64,000 bases of DNA from Pycnococcus provasolii (taxonomy: Eukaryota > Chlorophyta > Pseudoscourfieldiophyceae > Pseudoscourfieldiales > Pycnococcaceae): NCBI GenBank assembly GCA_938743325.2, contig OW568882.1, positions 496,001-560,000 on the forward strand. The letters run 5' to 3'. The notes beneath the pieces are model-generated. The model saw only the letters and a program-made list of their open reading frames with translations. It made no database searches and was not told where the DNA came from. Positions within the stretch are counted from its first letter, which is position 1. Every line of letters starts with the position of its first letter. A program made the translations under genes and the position numbers. Below, piece by piece: positions 19,718 through 28,058 of this stretch.

Positions 19718-20542
19718 CTATTTGTCAGACTTGAAGCCAGACAGGCTCGACAGGCCTGCCAGCGCCGCGGGGAACACAGCGCTCACGGCGAAGAATGCCG
19801 CAGACGCAAGGAAGAAGTCCTCCTCGAAGTGAAGGCTGCTCGCGCCGAGCTCGAAGCCGAGCTGCTCGAGCGGGCCGCGGCCAGACACAGCCTCGATGAG
19901 CGTCGTCACGGCGAAGCCCGTCATCGCGACGCGGCCGAGCAGGAGCTCGTTGTTCGTGTTGAAGCCGAACACGGGGCCCTCCTCCGCGAGGCCGAACACC
20001 TGGCGCCAGAACTTCTCGCCATCCTTCGGCGAGTACAGGTTCTGCGCGTCCTCCGGGTACAGGTCGCGGAACGGCTGGCCGCCCGACGCGAAGCCCGTGA
20101 AGGCGAGCGCTCCAATCACGCCAATCTGAAGAAGGAGCAGGTCCTCCGTCTCCCACAGCTGCAGGCCGAGCTCGTTGTCGATCTGCGCGATGGCACCCTG
20201 GCCCGTGAGGAAGTCCTGGACGATGAGCGCGGCGAAGCCGAGCATAGCAAGACGTCCGCTGAAGAGCTCGTTCGCCTTCGTGAAGCCTCCGAACTGCACG
20301 CCGGCACCGAAGTTCTGCACGATGTCCGCGGGCTTCTTCTCCGCGATGGTACGCTTGAGCGTCCAGTTTCCGGAGTTGTCCGCTGCTTTCTTGGAAGCTG
20401 CTTTCTTCGTTTTCGTGTTGAAGACCATCGTCGTGTTCGAGCGAAGGGGCGACTGAGTGCTGCGGGCTCCCGAGGCACGGAGGAGCGGCAGTCCGCGCAT
20501 GGCGGAGGTCTTGGAGCTGAGGAAGGTGGTGGACATCATCAT
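19718..20542 (-). CDS. PSBS: PsbS photoprotection protein, copy 1
   Basis: PsbS is a four-helix thylakoid protein that senses lumen acidity and triggers energy-dependent quenching at photosystem II. The roughly 274-aa frame has a plastid transit peptide (MMMSTTFLSSKTSAMRGLPL) and two LHC-type repeats: GFTKANELFSGRLAMLGF with a following QIDNELG, and GFNTNNELLLGRVAMTGF with a following LGFELG. The paired glutamates in DNELG and FELG align with the lumenal pH-sensing glutamates of plant PsbS. No chlorophyll-binding helix beyond the four is present. It differs from copy 2 mainly before the mature part and by Ala-Phe versus Ala-Ala in helix 2. The real start is ATG 20542; upstream open codons are untranslated. 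TATTATATAG about 80 bp upstream is a likely TATA box. Confidence 0.92.
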   Translation of the reverse strand: MMMSTTFLSSKTSAMRGLPLLRASGARSTQSPLRSNTTMVFNTKTKKAASKKAADNSGNWTLKRTIAEKKPADIVQNFGAGVQFGGFTKANELFSGRLAMLGFAALIVQDFLTGQGAIAQIDNELGLQLWETEDLLLLQIGVIGALAFTGFASGGQPFRDLYPEDAQNLYSPKDGEKFWRQVFGLAEEGPVFGFNTNNELLLGRVAMTGFAVTTLIEAVSGRGPLEQLGFELGASSLHFEEDFFLASAAFFAVSAVFPAALAGLSSLSGFKSDK

Positions 20543-20994
20543 CGTTGTTAATGTGGATGTGGATGTGGATGTGGATGTAGGAATGAAGAATGACAACCGG
20601 ATTGGGGGGGGGGGGCTTCTATATAATAGAATCCGTGACCTGAAAAAAAAAGGAACCGACCATTTCCACCGACCAAACGAGTTAAAAAACCCAAAGTTCC
20701 CTCGGAAGCATTCAATGCGAATCTGAACCAAACATTTTAAAATAATTTCAAGCCACTCATCTCCACCCTTCAGGCAGGTTCGTGGTGTTTCGTCCCGGGA
20801 AGACGTTTTTTTCGGTTTTTCGTGATATTTTCGGACGTTCTCAGCCGTGAATTAATATTTCGCTCGGGGCTTTTTTGTGCCTTTTCTCCCCCGCGCCGCG
20901 TTTTCCCCCCTGTGCGCACCCTCCCCCCCGCATCGCTTGTCATTCTTCATTCTTCGTCTCTCCTACATCCACATTAACATCCACATTAACAACG
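20543..20994. promoter_or_regulatory. Bidirectional promoter region of PsbS pair 1
   Basis: 452 bp between the two divergent start codons. The outer parts belong to the repeated leaders; the centre (about 20596-20939) is unique. A poly-G run and a TATA-like box serve copy 1, and TTAATATTT near 20850 may serve copy 2. Confidence 0.6.
20618..20630 (-). promoter_or_regulatory. TATA-like box of PsbS copy 1
   Basis: TCTATTATATAG on the minus strand, about 80 bp upstream of the copy 1 ATG, inside the bidirectional spacer. Confidence 0.5.
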
Positions 20995-21801
20995 ATGATG
21001 TCCACCACCTTCCTCAGCTCCAAGACCTCCTCCGCCGTCCGTGGCGTCGCGCCCCTGCGTGCCTCCGCCAACGCCACGCGCACGAACATGATCTTCAAGG
21101 CCGCCACCAAGCCCAAGGCCAAGAAGGTCACCAAGTCGGACAACTCCGGAAACTGGACGCTCAAGCGTACCATCGCGGAGAAGAAGCCCGCGGACATCGT
21201 GCAGAACTTCGGTGCTGACGTGCAGTTCGGAGGCTTCACGAAGGCGAACGAGCTCTTCAGCGGACGTCTTGCTATGCTCGGCTTCGCCGCGCTCATCGTC
21301 CAGGACTTCCTCACGGGCCAGGGTGCCATCGCGCAGATCGACAACGAGCTCGGCCTGCAGCTGTGGGAGACGGAGGACCTGCTCCTTCTTCAGATTGGCG
21401 TGATTGGAGCGCTCGCCGCGACGGGCTTCGCGTCGGGCGGCCAGCCGTTCCGTGACCTGTACCCGGAGGACGCGCAGAACCTGTACTCGCCGAAGGATGG
21501 CGAGAAGTTCTGGCGCCAGGTGTTCGGCCTCGCGGAGGAGGGCCCGGTGTTCGGCTTCAACACGAACAACGAGCTCCTGCTCGGCCGCGTCGCGATGACG
21601 GGCTTCGCCGTGACGACGCTCATCGAGGCTGTGTCTGGCCGCGGCCCGCTCGAGCAGCTCGGCTTCGAGCTCGGCGCGAGCAGCCTTCACTTCGAGGAGG
21701 ACTTCTTCCTTGCGTCTGCGGCATTCTTCGCGGTGAGCGCTGTGTTCCCCGCGGCACTGGCGGGCCTGTCGAGCCTGTCTGGCTTCAAGTCTGACAAATA
21801 G
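20995..21801 (+). CDS. PSBS: PsbS photoprotection protein, copy 2
   Basis: Second member of the head-to-head pair, 268 aa from ATG 20995. The mature part is almost identical to copy 1, with both pH-sensing glutamates (DNELG, FELG), both GFxxxNEL helix starts and the C-terminal SGFKSDK. Its transit peptide (MMSTTFLSSKTSSAVRGVAP) matches copies 3 and 4 rather than copy 1. It has GADVQF where the other three have GAGVQF. The end of the coding region and about 250 bp of 3' sequence are shared with copy 1, including a TGTAA near 21906 that may be the algal polyadenylation signal. Expected to be a thylakoid protein in high-light quenching. Confidence 0.92.
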   Translation: MMSTTFLSSKTSSAVRGVAPLRASANATRTNMIFKAATKPKAKKVTKSDNSGNWTLKRTIAEKKPADIVQNFGADVQFGGFTKANELFSGRLAMLGFAALIVQDFLTGQGAIAQIDNELGLQLWETEDLLLLQIGVIGALAATGFASGGQPFRDLYPEDAQNLYSPKDGEKFWRQVFGLAEEGPVFGFNTNNELLLGRVAMTGFAVTTLIEAVSGRGPLEQLGFELGASSLHFEEDFFLASAAFFAVSAVFPAALAGLSSLSGFKSDK

Positions 21802-22082
21802 GCTTGGACCACCAACTACTTTTTGTCGCAATCTAAATGCACACCCGGAGTATATACATGTTGCTCACCGAATACCTACTGCTATTACAACTACTTCCAC
21901 TACTCTGTAACTCCCATTCTATTCATACCTACCTAAGACTATTGAAAGCTGAAATAAATTCACACAACACTATGCCAACACCAACATCCGTAGCAGTACT
22001 ACGATAACACGAAGCTGCCGAGCAAAATCTTACGATTGTACAAAGTCCGACCAAAATGTCCGACATCTTTTCATTTTTTTTC

Positions 22083-22092
22083 AACCCCGAAT
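22083..22092. promoter_or_regulatory. AACCCCGAAT motif upstream of RBX1
   Basis: AACCCCGAAT, the reverse complement of the ATTCGGGGTT motif, about 100 bp before the RBX1 ATG. Confidence 0.5.
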
Positions 22093-22191
22093 CTTCTCTC
22101 AAAAAATTCTGGGTAAACCCCCAAACCGAAATTTTGGTTTTTCCACGACGACTCGACGTCCCCCTCATTCTCCCTCGCCAAAAACCTAAGT

Positions 22192-22717
22192 ATGGCGGAC
22201 ACGGCGATGGTGGACGCGTCGGGCGCGGCGGCGGCGTCAGCTGGTCCCTCGAAGAACGCGAAGCCACGCTTTGAAATCAAGAAGTGGAACGCCATCGCAG
22301 TATGGTCGTGGGCAATCTGCACAGACACGTAAGTTGTTTTTTTTTGTTTTTTTTTTTTTGTGTGTGTGTTTTTGGTTCCTCTGCTTTGTTTTTTGTTGAT
22401 GTGCTGAAACTTCCCTTGTTCGTTGGCTCGCTTGTACTCACTTCACACTTATTTTTTGGGGTAAAATCTGACTTCTTTGTAGGTGCGCCATCTGCCGCAA
22501 CAACCTCTACGAGCCTTCCATCGAATATCAGGCGAACCCGACGTACGATAACGACCACCCTGGCCTGAGTATCGCGTGGGGTTGCTGTGGACACGTCTTT
22601 CACTTGGACTGCATCCAGCGTTGGCTGAAGACGCGCTCGGTGTGCCCTCTATGCTCGAAGGAGTGGGAGTTTGCGAAAATCGACAAGATTCTCCCAGGCA
22701 GTGGCGTCGCGGAGTGA
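22192..22717 (+). CDS. RBX1: RBX1/ROC1 RING-box subunit of cullin-RING ubiquitin ligases
   Basis: Catalytic RING subunit that binds the cullin C terminus and recruits ubiquitin- or NEDD8-charged E2. Two exons: 22192-22328 and 22483-22717, joined across a 154-nt GTAAGT...TTTGTAG intron, giving 123 aa. Exon 1 carries the cullin-inserting strand (FEIKKWNAIAVWSWAI). Exon 2 carries the RING-H2 (CAICRNNLYEP, WGCCGHVFHLDCIQRWLKT, then CPLCSKEWEF). Canonical RBX1 has Asp as the last zinc ligand (CPLD); this one has Cys, as in RBX2 and APC11. The rest (KKWNA, WLKTR, EWEF) is RBX1. The F-box-like gene at 1.4-2.8 kb could be a partner adaptor, but that link is speculative. Confidence 0.93.
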
Positions 22718-22828
22718 GCACACTGTACGCAAGGCACCCTCAAGGCACCCTCAAGGGCGAAAACCAAATACAAGTTGTAACAGACACTACAAATAAAATT
22801 TATCACAGCAACGCAACACACACACGTC

Positions 22829-22830
<2 letters not shown>

Positions 22831-22897
<67 letters not shown>
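22831..22897 (+). repeat. (CA)n microsatellite
   Basis: About 33 uninterrupted CA dinucleotides in the 3' region of RBX1. Confidence 0.95.
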
Positions 22898-22898
<1 letters not shown>

Positions 22899-22969
22899 AC
22901 ATGAAAGTATTCGAAACCAAGAAAAACCTCCATGCACATGCTGTTGGGCATCATGGGAGGGGAGAAAAC

Positions 22970-22980
22970 GAAACCCCGAA
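22970..22980. promoter_or_regulatory. GAAACCCCGAA motif upstream of glycosyltransferase
   Basis: GAAACCCCGAA, about 85 bp before the ATG of the downstream gene; a copy of the recurring motif. Confidence 0.5.
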
Positions 22981-23065
22981 CTAAAACATAAGAATCCAGT
23001 TAGGGTTTTAAGGTAAGGTTAGGGTTAGCCTCCTCGCCCTCCCCCTGTTGCAATCGCCTCGGGAG

Positions 23066-26000
23066 ATGCCCGCGCTTGCGTCCGTCGTGCGGGTCGTGCG
23101 GCCGCTGCTGCTTGCAGTGGCGGCGCTGGCGGCCGGGCAGCCAGCGTGTGCGGCGGCGACGACGACGACCGCGACGCACGTTCTGCTTGCGCACGCGCCT
23201 GGCCTACCCTCGTCTGTGCTCGCCCGCGCCGTCGCAGCGGTGCTCTCCTCGGCGCCGGCGCGAAACGCGTCCTCGTCATGGCACCTGACGGTGCTGGCAC
23301 CCGGCGTGCCTCCGCTGCGCGAGTTCGCGTATGGCGTGGAGGCGTGGACAGACAACAGCGGTTGGGGAGACGCGCGCATGACATCTTCCAATGCGTGGGC
23401 AACCTTGACCGCACGTCGCGCAGTCACGGCGGCTGTGCAAGACGCCGTGGGGATGTCAGCGCGCAGACACGTGCTCGCAACGCGACCTCGCGTCGTCTTC
23501 GGCGCGAGCAGAGACACGCTCGGCGCGATGGTTGCTGCTCACGCCGTCGCCACGGTGCAAGGCAATGCCACGGCACCTAGGAACCGCATTCTGCTCGTTG
23601 CGTCGCACGTCGCCGTTGGTGACACTACGCTGGCGACGCTCAAGCTCGGACGAGGCGTGGATGCTGCTTGCGCGCCGGTAACAACACCTGCTGGTGGCGA
23701 AGTCGTGCACTCGCACCTCGCGTTCGCGCCTCACCCGTCGTCCGACTTCGACCCGAGGCCATCGGGCGACTCGGTCGGACACCATGCACCGTTCGACGCG
23801 CTGGAGGGCTATCCCACGCACGCCGCGCATGCGACGTACACGTCGCCTGACGGGCGCAGCGATGTACCAAGCTGCGCTGGAGCACTGGTGCTGCTCAGAC
23901 CATCCGCAGTTGCGCGACTTGCAGTCCAGCTGGCGGCGTACCGCGGCGCGGACGCGATTGCCGCGCACGTGTGCCTCTCCGCACGCACGAATGCGCGGCG
24001 GTGCGTGATGATGCTGCGAGCCGCAGGCTCTTCGCTCGACGACATCGACGGCGCCGCCGGTCTCGCGCTCGCGCTCAATCGCGCCGACGTGGGCGTTGGG
24101 GAGGCACGCGGCGTGGGTGGTTCCAGGCACTTTCCGGCCGACCTCGCGATGTTGCACCGCCACTTTGGTACGGCGATGGAGCGATTCGCGCTTGGTGCAG
24201 ATGCGACTGCGGAGCACGTCGATCGCACAGATGCGCGAACTCGTGCAGGCGTGCACTACTCGCTCGAGTGTGGTACAGGTCAAATGCTTGGCCTTACGCT
24301 TGAGGCGGTGGCATTTCTTCGCGCGTTGGAGGAGGCGACCTCCGAAGAGCATGCGCGCCACGTTCGCATCGCACGTGCGCACGTCAATGCGACCGTGCAG
24401 GCTCTCGGCGCGATGCGTCGTCGTTTGACGGCAAGCGCACTCGTGCTCTCAGATCGCGGCGCGGACATCGGTGCTTGTCTGCGCGACCTCGTCGCGATTG
24501 CACCCGCGGCGGACGTACGCATGCTGCGCCGGCTAACATCGCTGTCCGTGGACATGCGGTCGCATGGACCGGCGGCGTGCGTGCTGCATCACGATCCGGG
24601 AAGATATCAGGCTGCCAAGCAGCGTCTGCCACTCCGATTAGCTTCGCCGCCTTCACCGCCACCGCCTCCACCAACGCCGATATCGGCACCATCGGCGTGG
24701 AGTGGTAGCTGGCGCTCGCTCGACGCATCCGCCGGTTTCGGAAGCCTCACGCTGGACGACACGAATCTCGGCGACGACGACGACGATTTCTTGAGCTGGC
24801 GTGAGAAGTTCAGAGACTTTGACGATGATGTCGTGAAGGACGAGGACGAGTATGGTGTAGATGAGGAGGCGATTCCCGATGTTGCGCCATTGCGCATGCC
24901 GCCCCACGCATCGTCATTCGATGCGCTGGCAGATGCATGGGATGACGGTGTGGGCTCCCTAAGCGACGACACGGGTTCTCTGTCATTTAGCAGCGAGCCG
25001 GAACTATCCGTAGAAGGATCGTTGCTGGCAGATTCACCGCGCTTTACGCCGCTTCCTGGCGCCGACGACGAGCCTCAGGAAGCTGCCGACCACGAGCCCT
25101 TTTGGGATCGTCCGTCGAAACTCGACTCGTTCCCAGCCGACTACGCTCCTCCACCCGCCACAAGCCTGCCATCGATCCAGCTCCCTCCGCCACCACAGGA
25201 CCCTTCATCCTATCCATCGGTACGTTTGGACCACGACCTTACGAGCCGCTTCTCGGGCTTGCTCGGTTCGTCGGATGGCGGTGGAGGCGGACCGCCCCAA
25301 AGCCTTCCTCAGCCGCCGAGAAATGCCGTCGTTTACATTGGAAGGTCGATGTACGAAACGGACACCGTGCCAAGCCACTGGCCAGCGGCGGCGGCTGCGC
25401 ACGTCGACGAGATTTGGACGCCAACGGAGCACGCGCGTCGTGCGTTTGCGATTGCGAACGTCACAACACGGCGTGGCTCGACGAAGGCGCACATCGTCCC
25501 GGAACTGATTGATGCTCGTCTCTTTGCACCGGACGCGGTTGTGTCTGCCATGTCCGTGTCAGACGACGCGAATATCGCCGTTGACGTGGAATCGGGTGAC
25601 GTGTGGACGGATCCGCTGAGCACACACGCATTTGGCACGGAGCTACGCCTGCTGTCAGTCTTCAAGTGGGAGGTGAGAAAGGGATGGGACGTTCTCCTCC
25701 GTTCCTACTACGACGCCTTCTTTGCGGAATCACGTGGCGCGGTGAGCCTTCACATTCGCTCGTCCGTCGACGACTCGAATCGCCAAGCACTTGCGGATTT
25801 TGACGAGGCTTACTGCACATCTCGCGTCGGCGACAACGCATCCGTCGTCGCGCACTGCATAGCGGAGCTCCTGCCTCGCGTGACTCTGCTATCCCTTGCA
25901 CTCGACTCTGGCGCCATGACACGCCTGTACTCCTCCGTCGACGCGTTTGTGCTGTCGACGCGTGGCGAAGGTTGGGGACGGCCGTTGCACGAAGCGATGG

Positions 26001-26764
26001 CAATGGGCATTCCTTCCGTTGCAACAGCGTGGGCGGGAACGGGTGAGCTTATGGGATGCGCCTTGCATGATCATCACGTTGGTGATCAGGGGGAGGATCG
26101 AGATGCGACGCCGAGACGTGACAACCACACGGAGAAGTACGCGGCTCTGCTCGGCGTTCCGGCGGACGCAACAGTCGCGTGCGCGATGCATCGCGGCGTA
26201 CCCGTGGCTTTTCCCTTGCCATACCGTCTCGTTCCGATGAATGACAAACCTGTGCGACCACCACCGCCACCGCTTCCGCTATCGTCGTCGTCGTCGCGTG
26301 TCCTACCATCGCCACGACGGCGGCTGATGGACGATGACGTGGACTCTACGCCTGCGTCGTCATCCTTGTGGAACGTCGTCACGAGCAAGGTATGGTGGCT
26401 TGTACGATGTGCATGCCGCCCTCTGCGTCTGTGCGCCTTTGGTGGCAGCGGCGGCGGAGGAGGTGGTGGTGGGATGCTACTCACTGATCACCAAGAGAGA
26501 TTTGGAAGAGACGAATTTCACACGCCGTCACATTCGTCGCGCATTTCGTACGCAAGCGACGATGCATCGAATCACATGTGGGCTGAGCCGAGTGCCACAG
26601 CCTTAACACAGGTGCTCAAGGTTCTCCGTTCTCGTCCTGATCTTCGACGACGTGTTGGGCGCGCCGGCCGTCGTCGCGTCACATCGGAACGCTACGCACC
26701 GTTCGACGTCGCGAAGGCTATGCTTCATCGAATGGACCACCTTGTCGATGAGCACATGAATTAA
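23066..26764 (+). CDS. Large secretory-pathway glycosyltransferase (GT4-like C-terminal domain)
   Basis: An intronless frame of 1,232 aa from ATG 23066; the frame runs back to a TTG that is not a start. An N-terminal signal peptide or anchor (VVRPLLLAVAALAAG) sends it to the secretory pathway. Residues about 30-520 are an Ala/Arg-rich region I do not recognise, with a glycogenin-like look in places. A Pro/Asp-rich linker runs to about 750. The last 480 residues resemble GT-B glycosyltransferases of family 4: VVYIGRSMYETDTVPSHW, DEIWTPTEHARRAF, LLSVFKWEVRKGWDVLL (donor-domain start), then FVLSTRGEGWGRPLHEAMAMG with the E-x7-E-type donor motif. The tail (LRSRPDLRRRVGRAGRRRV) is typical of these enzymes. 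A second basic, Gly-rich insertion precedes the last helix. Probable Golgi/ER sugar transferase; acceptor unknown. Confidence 0.8.
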   Translation: MPALASVVRVVRPLLLAVAALAAGQPACAAATTTTATHVLLAHAPGLPSSVLARAVAAVLSSAPARNASSSWHLTVLAPGVPPLREFAYGVEAWTDNSGWGDARMTSSNAWATLTARRAVTAAVQDAVGMSARRHVLATRPRVVFGASRDTLGAMVAAHAVATVQGNATAPRNRILLVASHVAVGDTTLATLKLGRGVDAACAPVTTPAGGEVVHSHLAFAPHPSSDFDPRPSGDSVGHHAPFDALEGYPTHAAHATYTSPDGRSDVPSCAGALVLLRPSAVARLAVQLAAYRGADAIAAHVCLSARTNARRCVMMLRAAGSSLDDIDGAAGLALALNRADVGVGEARGVGGSRHFPADLAMLHRHFGTAMERFALGADATAEHVDRTDARTRAGVHYSLECGTGQMLGLTLEAVAFLRALEEATSEEHARHVRIARAHVNATVQALGAMRRRLTASALVLSDRGADIGACLRDLVAIAPAADVRMLRRLTSLSVDMRSHGPAACVLHHDPGRYQAAKQRLPLRLASPPSPPPPPPTPISAPSAWSGSWRSLDASAGFGSLTLDDTNLGDDDDDFLSWREKFRDFDDDVVKDEDEYGVDEEAIPDVAPLRMPPHASSFDALADAWDDGVGSLSDDTGSLSFSSEPELSVEGSLLADSPRFTPLPGADDEPQEAADHEPFWDRPSKLDSFPADYAPPPATSLPSIQLPPPPQDPSSYPSVRLDHDLTSRFSGLLGSSDGGGGGPPQSLPQPPRNAVVYIGRSMYETDTVPSHWPAAAAAHVDEIWTPTEHARRAFAIANVTTRRGSTKAHIVPELIDARLFAPDAVVSAMSVSDDANIAVDVESGDVWTDPLSTHAFGTELRLLSVFKWEVRKGWDVLLRSYYDAFFAESRGAVSLHIRSSVDDSNRQALADFDEAYCTSRVGDNASVVAHCIAELLPRVTLLSLALDSGAMTRLYSSVDAFVLSTRGEGWGRPLHEAMAMGIPSVATAWAGTGELMGCALHDHHVGDQGEDRDATPRRDNHTEKYAALLGVPADATVACAMHRGVPVAFPLPYRLVPMNDKPVRPPPPPLPLSSSSSRVLPSPRRRLMDDDVDSTPASSSLWNVVTSKVWWLVRCACRPLRLCAFGGSGGGGGGGGMLLTDHQERFGRDEFHTPSHSSRISYASDDASNHMWAEPSATALTQVLKVLRSRPDLRRRVGRAGRRRVTSERYAPFDVAKAMLHRMDHLVDEHMN

Positions 26765-26824
26765 TTTTAACAATGACAACAACAACTTTATGTAGTATAG
26801 ACAGATTCTTTTTTCAACAATACT

Positions 26825-27703
26825 TTACACGTTATCAACACCAAACACACTCTCGCGAATAGTTCGGTTCAGTAGAAGTCCAATGCTGTACGCAGGCGCG
26901 ATGCGTGCGCCTCGCCCGACGAATGTCGACGGCCACATTTTCGCGACGAAGCGTGCTCTATCGAGAACGCCCGCGCTCTTTCTGTTGTACATGTCTAGGG
27001 CGAGCGAGTGCATGGGCGCCGTTACGAATTGCATCGCAATTGGACATGCAACGGTCGCGACGACGTCAGCCCATCTCGGAACGACGACGGCTGTTGTTGT
27101 AGCGGCTTCGGGTTCGTCGCCGTACGCCGACGCTTGTTTCGCGAGCGCCTGCGCGACGTGCTTCGGTGCATAGAACGACGCGAGCATTGTGCCCGCGTCT
27201 CTTGTCATGAAGAGCGCGTACGAGAGGAAGGGTAGCTCTCTCGGCCTGACATTTCCAAAGAGCCTCGCAAACGCCCTATCCTGCAGGACGCTGAGCGGCA
27301 GGTTAACTGCGGACGTCGCGACGAATCTCGTGAACCCGGCGCTTTTCATTTTCTTGGAATCGTCTTTTACGTTTGCCATGTCGTGCCAAGTGTCCGCACA
27401 GTTTGCGGCTAGGTACGTGCATGCGTACAGCGACGCGACGATGCGAAAGCCGGGGCACGTAAAGTAGAGGAAAGGTTTCTTGGCGAATTGGCTGATTTCT
27501 GTACCGAGTGCTGCTGAGAGTGACGTTGAAGTCCCCGCGGTGATTCGTACGACAGCCCGATCGAGCGCAGTCACAAACGGCGCGACTGTGAGACCTGTGA
27601 TGAGCGCGGAGACGGCATCGCGCACGAACGGGGATCGAGAACGGGGAGAGAAACCTGATCCACCACCTGATCCACCACCACCCTCACCGTGAGGAGCAGG
27701 CAT
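26825..27703 (-). CDS. Divergent mitochondrial-carrier-like membrane protein
   Basis: A 292-aa frame from ATG 27703; GTG 27712 is not a start. After a Gly/Ser-rich N terminus the chain shows three hydrophobic units, each starting with a P-x4-5-D/Q-x-R pattern (APFVTALDRAVVRI, LPLSVLQDRAFARLFG, TAPMHSLALDMYNR). This echoes the threefold PxD/ExxK/R repeat of SLC25 mitochondrial carriers, although the motifs are degenerate. Length and repeat spacing fit a carrier. Related uncharacterised proteins may exist in other protists, but I cannot name a family. The 5' side holds an inverted pair of the ATTCGGGGT motif about 165-195 bp upstream. Confidence 0.5.
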   Translation of the reverse strand: MPAPHGEGGGGSGGGSGFSPRSRSPFVRDAVSALITGLTVAPFVTALDRAVVRITAGTSTSLSAALGTEISQFAKKPFLYFTCPGFRIVASLYACTYLAANCADTWHDMANVKDDSKKMKSAGFTRFVATSAVNLPLSVLQDRAFARLFGNVRPRELPFLSYALFMTRDAGTMLASFYAPKHVAQALAKQASAYGDEPEAATTTAVVVPRWADVVATVACPIAMQFVTAPMHSLALDMYNRKSAGVLDRARFVAKMWPSTFVGRGARIAPAYSIGLLLNRTIRESVFGVDNV

Positions 27704-27863
27704 GTCACACACAGATGGCGTTCACGAGAGTGGCACGGCAAAGCGGGAGGGAGGCACGCGTGTACGACAGACTGGAATGGGGGGGGGAGAGGGGGGGTGC
27801 CACGTCAGAGAGGGAGAGGGTGAGAAAAACGCCCACATAAAACGCCCTCCGTGGAAGATTTCC

Positions 27864-27900
27864 TAACCCCGAATAATAATTCCAAATTCCAATTCGGGGT
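27864..27900. promoter_or_regulatory. Inverted pair of the ACCCCGAAT motif
   Basis: ACCCCGAAT and its exact reverse complement ATTCGGGGT are separated by about 17 bp, about 165-195 bp upstream of the carrier-like gene. Confidence 0.55.
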
Positions 27901-28058
27901 GAGAACTCGGTGTCCTTTACCCCTTCGGATGGGTTGGTGAGCATGGCTGGCGTAGACCTGTGAGTTTTCTCGGATGCTCTACCCGGTAGAAGTGTGATGA
28001 ACTTTTAAAAGAGTTTTGTTCTTCGTGAGCTGATATTACACGGGTAAGACGACTGGTT

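Larger units (their letters stand above)
19451..22049. repeat. Large inverted repeat holding PsbS pair 1
   Basis: The left arm, about 19451-20595, is the inverted copy of the right arm, about 20940-22049, with a unique spacer of about 345 bp. The homology covers the 5' leader, the whole coding region and about 250 bp of 3' sequence (shared CGGACTTTGTACAATCGTAA at the outer ends). The arms differ mostly in the transit-peptide codons. Confidence 0.9.

Noticed and set aside
19829-20551. Long open frame antisense to each PsbS gene (about 235-280 codons, Glu/Arg/Ala-rich)
   Set aside because: It appears in all four copies only because the coding strand is GC-rich and conserved; it has no family match and is a shadow of PsbS.
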